Below, in pieces: positions 33,691 through 43,794 of a stretch of 64,000 nt of DNA. Source of the stretch: Endothia cerciana. Taxonomy: Eukaryota; Ascomycota; Sordariomycetes; Diaporthales; Cryphonectriaceae. The stretch's first letter is position 1. Each line of letters begins with the position of its first letter. Location of the stretch: assembly GCA_026119935.1 (NCBI GenBank), contig JALRMH010000013.1, positions 372,001 to 436,000 of the forward strand, in the 5' to 3' direction. The position numbers were made by a program, and so were the translations under genes. Under the pieces are notes generated by a model. The model searched no databases, had not been told where the DNA came from, and saw only the letters and a list, made by a program, of their open reading frames with translations.

Positions 33691-36600
33691 ATGCCTTTCT
33701 TCAAACGCTTAAGGCCGTTGCTCCGAAGCAAGGGCCGGCAAACACCAACGGATGCTCGGTCTGTCAGCGACGAGGCTCGTGAAGGCTGCTCTATGCCGGC
33801 CGACTCAGATAACAACCCGAACACGCATATGAATCAGTCACTCTGGGACTGTGCATACGACGCACTCGAGAAGGAGGATCCGCAGTTGGTCCAGGATTAC
33901 GAAACACAACTTTCCAAAACGAGTCTGTATCCCCATAATCCCACATGGCGAGCCAGATTGTCGCAGCAGCTGACTCCCGTATAGGTTGCGCACCGGACTA
34001 TGATTCCTCCTCGGGCACTGTGCCGCCCGACGCAATCAACGACGCAGGCCACGACGCCGACAAACAATCCCGTCAAGCCCGCCTGAAGGGGATTATCGAG
34101 AAACAGTTAGAACAGCTGGGCAAAGAGCACGAATCCCTCCTGAGGAAACGGATGTCAGAGACGGCGGGGCTGGTGTTGTGGGCGAAGGACTTTATCGGAC
34201 AAGCCGTCAAGGCTTCGCCCGAAGCTTCGATTGCTTGGGCTGGCGTCTGCATCATCCTCCCGCTCCTGACAAACCCCAAGGTCGCCAGCGAGGCCAATCA
34301 TGACAGGCTCACATACATAACTAAGCGCATGGACGTTTATGCCGCGTTTGAGCCAATGCTGCTGCGCCTCACTCAGGACCCCAGTGTCGATGCTAGCCTG
34401 GCAAGGGAGGCCAGAGGAAGCCTCGTGAACCTCTATCAGCATATCCTGGAGTACCAGATCCATAGCGCCCTGCGCTATAGCAAGAATGCGCTCAAGAGGT
34501 TTGCAGGGGACCTAGCCAAGCCTGAAGTCTGGAAGAAGAAGACAGACAAGATCATGGAGCTCGAGACTACGTTCAATCGAGATTTGGCGCAGATAAACGC
34601 ATTCGGGGCGAGGGAGAATCTCAAGGTTCTGAACGAGAAGAGCGGCGAGTGGCACCAGAAAATAACCGACCTTCTCTCCCTGAGCGAAAGACATCTAGGG
34701 GTTACGAAAGATATTCGTGACTCCCAACGAGAGCAAGTGCGGCTCTCTAAAGACGCGGCCAATCAGGGGCGGCTCGACGAAGAGAAGAAGTGTCACCAAG
34801 TGTTTCGCCTTACGAACGGTAGCAATGATGCGACATATGAGTGGTACAAAGATCGCGTGGAAGACTGTGTGGACGGCACATGCCAGTGGTTCCTCGGTCA
34901 TAAGTTTTACCAGGATTGGGTAAACAAACAGGACTCAGGGCCATTGCTGGTCTCGGCGGATCCTGGGTGTGGGAAGTCTGTCTTGGCCAAATTCCTCATC
35001 GACAAAGAACTTCCGCGATCGGCAACTATCTGCTACTTTTTCTTCAAGGACCAGGATCAATACACCATCAATCAGGCACTTTGCGCGATATTGCATCAGC
35101 TTTTCTCCCGCCAGCCTTCCTTAATTCAACACGCAATGCAAGAATATGCTGAAGACGGGTCCAAGCTCATCAGCATCACAGCAAAGTTGTGGAATATCTT
35201 CCAAAAGTCGGTACAAGATCCTCGAGCCGGATCCGTGATCATCGTCCTGGATGCCCTCGACGAATGCGCCGAGTCCGAAGCCGAGGACTTGCTTGGGAGG
35301 TTGCAGCGCCAATTCCGCGATGGCCAGGCAAGCAATAGCAAGCTGAGGTATCTCCTGACAAGCCGGCCGTATGAGCAGATCAGTTCCAGAGTCCGGGAGC
35401 TAGCGGACACTTTTCCCAACTTTCATATACCGGGGCAGGAATACTCGGACGATATCAGCAAAGAAGTGGACCTTGTCATTACACACCGAGCCGATCAGCT
35501 AGCACGCGAGAAGAAACTCTCAAACCAGGTCAAGGAGACCTTGCTCCAAAAGTTACGTGGGATTCCACACCGCACATACCTCTGGGTGTACCTCCTGTTC
35601 GACTTTCTGAAGACAGAAGACTTCAAAAAGACACCCATGGGGATAAAGTCGGCCATTAAAACGCTTCCGCGGAACGTAAACGAGGCATACGAAAGAATCC
35701 TTGACAAGTCCAAGAAGGACAATGTCGTCCGGAAGGGCCTGCGCATCATCCTAGCAGCAAGACAGCCGCTGACCGTTGCTGAAATGAACTGTGCCATCAA
35801 TACCGACGACAACCTCGACCTGGAACACGAAGAAGATTTTAAATCGAGTCTCCGGGCCTGGTTTGGACTGTTTGTTACAGTCTATCATGGCAAAGTTTAC
35901 CTACTTCATCAAACTGCCCGAGAATTTCTGCTCGCGGAGTTATCAAAGCCTAGCCCTTCTTGCCTCTGGCAAGACTCCATCACCAGCCGTGACGCACACA
36001 AGGTTCTAGCAGAGACTTGTGTGGCTTATTTGGATCGTTTCAATTGCGACAATAGCCTACTGCTGGGTGCTGATGTTGATGCCGACCCCCGCCGTGCCTT
36101 CTTGAATTATTCTGCCCTCAACTGGGGCCATCATGTCTACGAAGCCCGTCTCAACAACAACAATGATGCTGCACTAGTATGTTCCATTTTGAAAATCTGC
36201 AATTCAGATTCTCAGAGCTATGCAGCATGGTTCCAAATTTTCTCGAAGACTATGCCTATTTTTCAGAAACCTTCTCATCTTACAGCCCTTATGATAGCGT
36301 CATACTTTGGACATGAAGCTGTTGTACAGCAGCTGCTTGCAAAGGATGCTGATATGGAGGCAAAGGATGATAAATCTGGCCAGACGCCGCTGATCTGGGC
36401 TGCTGGGAATGGGCATGAAGCTGTTGTACAGCAGCTGCTTGCAAAGGATGCTGATATGGAGGCAAAGGATGATAAATCTGGCCAGACGCCGCTGATCTGG
36501 GCTGCAAGGAATGGGCATGAAGCTGCTGTACAGCAGCTGCTTGCAAAGGGTGCTGATATAGAGGCAAAGGATGAAGTATTTGGCCGAACGCCTCTGATCT

Positions 36601-37311
36601 GGGCTGCTGGGAATAGGCATGAAGCTGCTGTACAGCAGCTGCTTGCAAAGGGTGCTGATATAGAGGTAAAGGATGAAGGATCTGGCCGAACGCCGCTGAT
36701 CTGGGCTGCTGGGAATGGGCATGAAGCTGTTGTACAGCAGCTGCTTGCAAAGGGTGCTGATATAGAGGTAAAGGATGAAGGATCTGGCCGAACGCCGCTG
36801 ATCTGGGCTGCTGAGGATGGGCATGAAGCTGTTCTACAGCAGCTGCTTGCAAAGGGTGCTGATATAGANNNNNNNNNNNNNNNNNNNNNNNNNNNNNNNN
36901 NNNNNNNNNNNNNNNNNNNNNNNNNNNNNNNNNNNNNNNNNNNNNNNNNNNNNNNNNNNNNNNNNNNAGGCAAAGGATAAATTTGGTCAGACGCCACTGA
37001 TCTGGGCTGCTGGGAATGGGCATGAAGCTGTTGTACAGCAGCTGCTTGCAAAGGGTGCTGATATAGAGGCAAAGGATAAATTTGGTCAGACGCCACTGAT
37101 CTGGGCTGCTGGGAATGGGCATGAAGCTGTTGTACAGCAGCTGCTTGCAAAGGGTGCTGATATAGGGGAAAAGGATGAAGATGGCTGGACGCCGCTGATC
37201 TTGGCTATAAGGAATAAGCATGAAGTTGTTGTACAGCAGCTGCTTGCAAAGGGTGCTGGTATAAGGGAAAAGGATAAAGCTTGGCTAGATGCTGCTAAAT
37301 TGAACTGCTGA
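33691..37311 (+). CDS. NLR-like NACHT-ankyrin protein (interrupted by an assembly gap)
   Basis: Intracellular STAND NTPase of the fungal NLR type; members act in non-self recognition, but this one's ligand is unknown. The start is the ATG at 33691. The first exon includes LWDCAYDALEKEDPQLVQDY, the usual N-terminal signature. An intron near 33923-33966 (phase fits, but donor GTCTGT is weak and 44 nt is short) is inferred to enter the long frame. Domains in order: NACHT_N with PEASIAWAGVCIILPLLTNP; NACHT with Walker A DPGCGKS (about residue 408) and Walker B VIIVLDALDEC (about 500); the winged-helix region ending VYLLHQTAREFLL; and ankyrin repeats from about 36290. Ns at 36869-36967 interrupt the repeats. 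After the gap the repeats resume in a different frame and end at a TGA at 37309. No effector domain is recognised at the N-terminus. Confidence 0.8.
36305..37275 (+). repeat. near-identical ankyrin repeat array
   Basis: Six units before and three after the gap, each 99 or 102 bp, built on GHEAVVQQLLAKGADI plus TPLIWAAGN. Copies are nearly identical at DNA level; differences concentrate at KDADM/KGADI, DDKS/DEVF/DEGS/DKF and AGN/ARN/AED. The last two units are more diverged (ILAIRNKHEVVV, then a degenerate end). High identity implies recent unequal exchange or gene conversion. Confidence 0.9.
36869..36967. other. assembly gap (99 N) inside the ankyrin array
   Basis: Exactly 99 Ns. The frame before the gap has codons starting at multiples of 3. 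The ankyrin frame after it starts one base later, so the literal translation stops within four codons of the gap. A true gap length of 1 modulo 3 (for example one repeat unit plus one base, or a collapsed array of other size) restores the frame. Confidence 0.95.
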
Positions 37312-37524
37312 GGGAGTATAAGGCTATTATATAGCAGCTGCTTGTATTGTATAGATCGAAAGCATTAACGTTTGTTGCATTTTTGTATATAACTTTGCTC
37401 TCTAATCTAGAATAAGTCAGCAGGAATTATATAACCCAGGGTTAAAGTTACTGACTAGCTAATTATGAATGGATCGCCTGGATCATTAGTGATCCAGGTG
37501 AGCCGGCCTAAAGACCCGGATATA

Positions 37525-37690
37525 TAAAGGACAGGATTTCCTATAATCATTAGATACTTTCCTTCATAACTGTTCAGTTGTCAATCTAAGTTCTTAGCCT
37601 TCACTTACTAAGAAGCCTCACCACTAATAAGCACTTGCATTGATCATCGCCGGAACTATACACGTGTTTCCGTATTGGAGCCAGAAAGGT
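37525..37690. repeat. promoter-like module shared with 20178-20345
   Basis: Carries GGATATATAAAGGACAGG, CATTAGATAC, TTCAGTTGTCAATCTAAGTT, GCACTTGCATT and GTTTCCGTATT in the same order as 20178-20345. Differences between the two copies are mostly transitions. It lies 200 bases beyond the NLR stop and upstream of LTR-like DNA. Confidence 0.5.
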
Positions 37691-37696
37691 ATACAC

Positions 37697-37927
37697 TCAT
37701 ACCGTCTCTGATCTCGATCCTCCTCGACGCACAGCCTCACACAAAGCCATGAGCTGCGGCAGATCATCCCCATCTGGCCGCGACATGCGCACAGCGCTCT
37801 GCTGCGAGAGCATACGCAGCGTGTCAAGCGCAGCACAATCTACGTCTGTGGTTGGCTGCAAAGGACCTGCAAAAGACCCTGGGGCGGGGCGACGAGGCTG
37901 ATGGCGGCGAGGTGGAAGTGCAGGCAT
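37697..37927 (-). CDS. possible small hypothetical protein
   Basis: Unrecognised. A 76-residue frame with an ATG: Pro/Arg-rich start, then ALDTLRMLSQQSAVRMSRPD and GDDLPQLMALCEAVRRGGSR. The second half is compact and helix-like. It lies between the shared module and the LTR-like element and may be part of a mobile element or chance. Confidence 0.25.
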   Translation of the reverse strand: MPALPPRRHQPRRPAPGSFAGPLQPTTDVDCAALDTLRMLSQQSAVRMSRPDGDDLPQLMALCEAVRRGGSRSETV

Positions 37928-37996
37928 ATATATGGGGTCCCCCGAGCGGAGAGAAAGGCTGTGGATTTTGGCCGTAGAGCCCGATCGTACTGATAA

Positions 37997-38092
37997 TGTG
38001 TTGAAGACAAAAGAGTGAATCTGTTGCTTGATTTCTATCAGCCTATCTAAAGGGCTCGAAGAGCCTCTATAAAGAATAGGAGGCCTACAACA
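37997..38092 (+). mobile_element. LTR-like fragment (plus orientation)
   Basis: Begins TGTTGAAGACAAAAGAGTGA and ends CTACAACA, so it has TGTTG...CAACA inverted ends. About 75 bases match the reverse complement of 38862-38936 at close to 90 percent by eye. At 94-96 bp it is much shorter than its partner and looks internally deleted. No target-site duplication was seen. Confidence 0.5.
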
Positions 38093-38704
38093 CGGAATTG
38101 GTCAGCCACAGCAAGGGAGTCTGTAGTGAGGGCTGACCCCCCATATCAAGTCTACCTGCAGCCTTCAGCTAGCCCTGAGACTCTTCAACCAGACCACGAC
38201 GAATAGACCCACCATAATACCATCGATCAGACCCTCTTTTTCCGTCTTTTAAGTCGCAGGCACGCGAGATGAGCCGTGGCACCGGGCCACACTCGCAGTG
38301 GCCGATCCACGTCGCTGATCGCGAGAGCTGTATACCTGCAGTGAACTAGGTCGCTCATTCTCCTGCACGAGGGTCCTTAGAAGGCCCTTCGTACGACCAG
38401 AAGAAGATATTTAATTAGAGGGAAGGCACGTCCACGAGGACCAGGCCAGCCAGGACCCCGGGGTTCGAGGCCAGGCAACAAAACCTTTAGGTTGCTGCCA
38501 ACAACGACGACGATGCCGATAAAAGGCAACAGCGAAGGCAGCCCATGGGGCCGTGGGAGAGAATAAAAACAGCCAAGGGCGTTTCTTCCCTGACAAGACA
38601 ACGCACACCTTGCAGAACGTTTTTTACTTTAAAACACTAAATAAAATATTCGCGATATCTCCAAGCTTTTCTCCTACTGTTCCCAACATGCCCTTATGGA
38701 GAAG
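38093..38704. other. sequence between the two LTR-like elements
   Basis: No reverse transcriptase, integrase or other coding sequence is recognised. Minus-strand frames at 38377-38608 are Pro/Gly-rich and unconvincing. Confidence 0.4.
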
Positions 38705-38936
38705 TGTTGATCGTAAGGTCATATCAAGGAAACAAGTAGACCAGGACCCATGGATCTTCAGGTCATCAACATGAGGATGAGATCATCAGGGCCGATATAC
38801 GGACCTCTTCAGAGGTCCTCAAGGGCCTGGATCCGATGGACCTCCGAAGGTCTTTAACTATATATAGAGGCTCTTCGAGCCGTTTAGATAGACTGATAGA
38901 AATCAAACAGCAGATTCACTCTTTTGTCTTCAACAC
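38705..38936 (-). mobile_element. LTR-like element (minus orientation), possible solo LTR
   Basis: On the minus strand it starts TGTTGAAGACAAAAGAGTGA, has a TATA-like CCTCTATATATAG, and can be closed at CGATCAACA about 231 bases later, giving TGTTG...CAACA ends. The flanking 5-mers (AGAAG and CACAA) do not match, so the far boundary is a guess. Size and ends fit a Ty1/copia-type LTR. Confidence 0.45.
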
Positions 38937-39119
38937 ACAAAGGGTCCAAAAGGGTAGCCCCTGCTTTCATCTCGGGTAGTATTGACGCTGCGATCTTAGC
39001 ACTACAAGGCGGACGCCGCCGTCTTCGAAATGATTGCATGGCCGTGGACTGAAGTCCCCGAGCATCGTAAGCAGCTCCGCGTGTTGAGACGGAGAGATTC
39101 AGAGGACGTGCCACTCTAG

Positions 39120-39716
39120 ATCGTCCGGAGGCTTGTTTTCCCACGAGGCCCTGACGATGTCGAACGCTCTGTCAAGATCACTGTCTACAACCTCGTCGAC
39201 GTCCACGGCTGGCTGTCCACCCACCGTTGGATGCAGGATACTGCCGGTGTGCTATTGATGATGTGCAGTGGGTAGCGTGAGGATGGAGAGTTGAAGATGG
39301 CGCGAGACTTCCACTCGTTCGTTCGAAGCAAAAGAGGGTCACAAGCACCGGATTTCGAGAACCCCCTCGACGGCCGGACGCGGTACCTCGGGATCGGCAA
39401 CCCGCCCTTCGTCTTCGAGGTTACATACAGCCAGAGGGAGTGGAAGCTGCACCAGATGGTCGACAAGTTCTTCGAGAAGATGCCGGGCAAGACCTGCACC
39501 CTCCTCGCCACTGACACCGAATACGCAGAAGGGGCAGATCGAAGGGTACCGGATTGTTTCCACGCTGCGTCTGTATCACTCTGGACCTTCGGGCTACAAG
39601 ATGACGACCTCTTCATCGATCATAGAATGGACGCGGAGGTCTTTCGCTACGGCTACAATCCCGAACATGGCGTTCTTATACTGCGGCTGATGGAGAACGC
39701 CTTACTCGGGCTCTAA
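39120..39716 (+). pseudogene. fungal hypothetical protein, PD-(D/E)XK-like, with an in-frame stop
   Basis: A single frame reads PDDVERSVKITVYNLVDVHG then WLSTHRWMQDTAGVLL, meets TAG at 39273-39275, and continues with KMARDFHSFVRSKRGSQAPD, RTRYLGIGNPPFVFEVTYSQ, CHAASVS-type sequence (here CFHAASVSLWTFGLQDDDLF) and YGYNPEHGVLILRL to the TAA. Another in-frame TAG lies at about 39114, and no N-terminal start is visible. The VFEVxYSQ strand recalls restriction-endonuclease-fold proteins common in fungal accessory regions; that fold is an inference. Apart from the stop the frame is clean, so inactivation may be recent. Confidence 0.5.
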
Positions 39717-39856
39717 CACTCCAGAAACTCCTTCCTCATCAAGAGGTCGTGGCCGAGGCGGCCGTGGAGGAAGTGCCCCATCGCCTGTCGCCGCATCGGC
39801 TTCTACCCCCCTCACTTTCGCAAAGGGTTTCTTCAACCTGTCCTAGGAACTCAGGC

Positions 39857-40640
39857 TCATCGCAAAGGTCCCGGATCTGCGAGATTTCCCTGAGCGGGTG
39901 ATCCCGGTACATCAAAGCTCGTCCTAGTTCTGCTCGGGCTCAACGCATAACCTTCTCCATCCTCACCTTCCCACTTATCCATCTCCAAAGGATCGTTATC
40001 CAACATCTCAGCATCTAACCTAGCGGGTAGACTCCGCGCAAAGAGAACGACGTCGGCTGGTTTTGCTCCGGCCCCCATCTGGTCAACGGTGCGCATGCCC
40101 TTGAACACTGTCTGCACAGGGGACCCGTCAGACTTAACGACCAAGCTGCTAGACTTCCACACCGGCACACATCCAAGCTGCCGTAGTCGTCAACTTGTGA
40201 CGCGAAAGAAGAACACGCCGGTGGCTGTTTGAGGCAGTGGAGGATAATACATGGCCAGATGATATTGTATAGCGTTGTGATCTGGCCGCGTGATCTACCA
40301 ACTCATTGTTTCTTCCTTCAATCAAATCATCCGAGTCGTTGCGCAGAGCATTATCCATGCTCAGCGCGATGTTCGAAAAGACAACCCTGGGATCTGGATT
40401 GTTCATCAGCGCCTCTATCATGTCCGGTGCCTAGGCTCCGGTTGTTGTGCCATCTCGGTGATAACCGTTTGGTATCCCTGAATCAGTGAGTTTCATATCG
40501 CAATTGATGTCAAGACCCCAATTCCAGAAGGTTTTCTCGAAATCCTGTTGGAAATAGGAACAAATTCCATAGATAACCGTCAATGAGATGTCGAAGTGCT
40601 GGCCGGTGAGGGAGATGTCAAGCTGCACACAACGCAATGG
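39857..40640 (-). pseudogene. C-terminal relic of a DUF3176-like membrane protein
   Basis: Minus-strand blocks in order: LTGQHFDISLTVIYGICSYF with WNWGLDINC (40637-40431); MIEALMNNPDPRVVFSNIAL followed by SMDNALRND (40421-40310); and, in another frame after a deletion, PVWKSSSLVVKSDG with KPADVVLF (40168-40020). Together they match the DUF3176 C-terminal layout as I remember it. The hydrophobic helix that normally precedes the VPVWKSSSLA motif is missing, and frame breaks separate the blocks. Confidence 0.5.
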
Positions 40641-40886
40641 GCTTTTTTCTCGGACAACGTCATGTGAGGCATTTGTAGGAAGACGCCATCATTGTTGCTG
40701 ACCTTGCCAAACAGTAAACTATATCAGGATACCTACGAGGCCATGGTGCAGGTGCGAATAAGCTCGTTGCATTTCCCATCAGCTCATAGGTCGCGTGACC
40801 GATCTTTCAACACTGTGTCACACGAATTCACAAATGCTCCTGCAGCTATGAAAGGATTATTTGAGCACACGTACTGACCGCCATGG

Positions 40887-43013
40887 TTAGACAGAAGGCT
40901 GCGCTGTGCCCTCGCCACCCTTGGACTCCAGATCCTTCGTCGCGTCTCTGGACCTCTTCATGTCAGGTGCCTGTAACGTGGTGCGCATGACGACCTCTTT
41001 CTCGAGGAAGACGAGGGCAAAGGCGACAACACTCAAGCCCATGCTGGCATACCAAACAACCCTCAAAGCATCGGTATAGACGCCCGTGACTTCGTCCTGA
41101 AGCGCCCGAGGCAGCGAAGCCACGAACGATCCGGACACATGCGAATAGGCGTTCCCCCCACCCAGGGCATCCCTAACTGCTGGATCAGATATTTTGTACG
41201 ACTCGACGGCAAATCGACTGTTGAAGATGGCCGCTGGGACTGATATGCCCCAGACGCTACCAAAAACACGCAGGTAGGCCCAAACAGCGCTCGCCGCTAC
41301 CGATTCCGAGTCTGACAATGCAGCTTGAGCGGCTGGAAGGGTAGTGCTGACTACTTTCTTGTGAGAAGGTTTGATCTTTCATGACGGACGGGTTGACTCA
41401 CTCAGCATCCCGCTTCCGATGCCAGCCACCATCTGGTAGACAACCACTTTTGCAAGCGAGGAGTGTTGATCAAAATCGATGTATAGGCCGCTTGCGAGAA
41501 TCACAAAGGCTAGCGCGAGGCCATGGACGGGCTTGTATCTTCCCGTCTTCGAGAGGATAATGCCGCCCGCCACAGAAGAGGGGACATAGATGAGGACCGA
41601 AGGGAGTAATAAAACGCCTGCCCGAGCCGCGGACTTCATAAGCACGCCTTCCATATAGATAACGAGGAAGTACGTTCTGTATACGGCCATGATGCCCATA
41701 AAGAACGTGATTGCAAATGCAACGGCTGCCGTTCTGTTCGAAAGCAGGCGGGGTGGGATGGTCGGATGCGCACAGAAGCTACTCGCCTCATAGGCGTGGA
41801 ATACTCCTAAGCCGGCGAAACCAACGAGTAGTGGCACCAGGATTCGCCAAGAGCCCCAGGGGTATCTGGCGTCTGCCCATGTGAGAGCGATCAGGATGCT
41901 GACCACACTGCCCACGAGCAGGAAGTTCCCAATCCAATCAATGTCCCTCAAGCCCTGGCGCACCGTCAAGGCCTTTGGTACGTCGATGTGAAGGAAGAGA
42001 ATCATGATGACGAGGGCGAACCCACCGATCGGTACGTTGAGCCACTAATCAGCCACCGGGATCAGCAAAATATATCTTTGACACTGGCCCTTGAGGAGCA
42101 GAATGGAATGACCAGGAATCCTTCTCCCCCGGACGTGTGAAACCAGAGAGGGTGCCAGAGTGCGTGGTCAATGGGAGCAGAGCATGAATGCACGTACGAA
42201 AACCCAGCGCCAGTCATGTTCCGCCATTATGCCTCCAATAGGCGGCCCGAGGGCCAGGCCAACCCCAAGCGACCCAAAGACTATGGCCATATATTTGCTG
42301 CGCTCTCGGACCGAGGTCAGATCGGAGACGATGACATTTCCGAAGACGCTCACGCCAGCACCGCCGATTCCCTGAACTGCGCGGCCAGCTGCATTGGATC
42401 TTAGTATTGTCCACACGGCAGGTACAGCCACACTACGCCCTTGGCAAGAAACTCGAGCAAAGGAGAATGTTTGAAAGGCGTACCGATGAGCATGGCAGTG
42501 GATGTTGCACCTCCAGCTATGCCGCTGCCGAGCACAAAAGTGGCGACGGCGAAGATCGTGGGCCATCGCCTACCGAAGACAAACGCGGACTCGCCAAAAA
42601 TGGGAATAAAGACGGTGCTAAACTCTGGGAGTCAGAGCTTTGTCCACAGCTCCACAGGATCTCACCATGCAGCAATACGACGGCGCCAGTCGGGCGGTCA
42701 CTTACTTCGTGAGGAGATACGCGTTGACAATCCACACCCAGTTATCGCCGGCGTCCAGGTCAGACGAGATCTTCGGCAGCGAGGCGGTTGGGATCGAGGT
42801 CTCGAGGGCAATGAGGAGCTGTGACAGGCAAAGAGGTGGGAATATTGTCCAGAAACGCCAACCTTTGCGGGGCGGGTCGACACGCTCCTCAGAAACCGGC
42901 TGGCTGGACCCTGCATCTTCGATCTTCGGATTGGGATGGATAGCTTGAGGGCTTGAGAAAGGCTCGGCGGCTCCGTTCGCCTCAGCCGTCTGGACAGACC
43001 CTCGCATCTCCAT
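40887..43013 (-). CDS. MFS drug/toxin efflux transporter (DHA2-like, 14-helix type)
   Basis: Predicted plasma-membrane proton-coupled exporter, probably of the PKS product. Five exons on the minus strand: 43013-42706, 42617-42484, 42388-42198, 42044-41402 and 41332-40887. All introns have GT...AG ends and matching phases, giving 573 aa with no break. A hydrophilic N-terminus leads to the first helix (FWTIFPPLCLSQLLIALETS). FGRRWP marks the loop after helix 2. GLALGPPIGGIMAEHDWRWV with FWLNVPIGG is the antiporter motif C region. Further helices run to a charged tail (MKRSRDATKDLESKGG). It is divergently transcribed from the thioesterase-like gene across 781 bp, as in many secondary-metabolite clusters. 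Confidence 0.85.
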
Positions 43014-43794
43014 TTCGTAAAGGACTAGAGCTGGAGCGCAACGGCATCAACTGACTGTGCTGTCCCAAGCGATTTGGAAGTGCAACAGGGGCCCAACCCA
43101 CGCTGACAGGATTGGTGGTGAGGTGGCCCTGGAGGTCAAGAGGGAGAGCGGTTGGGATTCATGCGGTGGGGAAGTAAGGTGTTTCCGAAGTCTGAACTGC
43201 TTTGGAGCACTCTTCCTTGGAACCGACGACCTGCCTTGCGATCTCAGGAGCCCTCGGCAAGTTCATCTCTTGGCGTGTGGGAGGGGCCGTCCCAAATTGA
43301 CTTCCCACCTTCTTGACCTTGTCTTACAACCTTGCACGGCGTCTGTTATTGCTGGCTGTGACATGGAATATGCACGCTGGTCTGGGATGCTGCAGGGCGC
43401 CCAGCCCGTGCAGGGCCCAAAGCAATACGACTCCACCCGGATTGGTGCTGTTGGCAAGGCAGAATATGAATCCGAGAGGCATCTGACGGCCGGGGAAGGT
43501 GGGGGCCATTGAGGAAAATGACAAGATGTCTTTTGACAGGCTGTGGGGTGACCGGGACACTGCATGAGGTCTGCTCCGGACCGCGGCTCAGCAACCAGAG
43601 ACGACCACACCCATCCGTGGATGATGATAGGTACAAGATACTTTGGGTGGCGGACATGCCGGCAGCAACGGCTTACTGTGTTTAGTTCTCACCCGCATGT
43701 GAGCTACTTAAAAGCGATTGCCGCGTCCCGGGACAAGACGAACAGCGCACAACAGCGTATCATCTTCACAATCCTTCGGTACAGCCCTCACACC
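43014..43794. promoter_or_regulatory. divergent promoter region, MFS transporter / thioesterase-like gene
   Basis: 781 bases between two start codons on opposite strands, with no coding sequence recognised. It must carry both promoters. A palindromic GGTCTGCTCCGGACCGCGG stretch near 43568-43586 contains paired CGG/CCG words of the kind bound by Zn2Cys6 regulators, but this is only suggestive. Confidence 0.5.

Noticed and set aside
36275..37221. Three long minus-strand open frames (174-310 codons) through the ankyrin array
   Set aside because: They are antisense shadows of a perfect 99/102-bp repeat: a repeat without stops on one strand easily lacks them on the other. The plus strand has the NACHT and ankyrin motifs.
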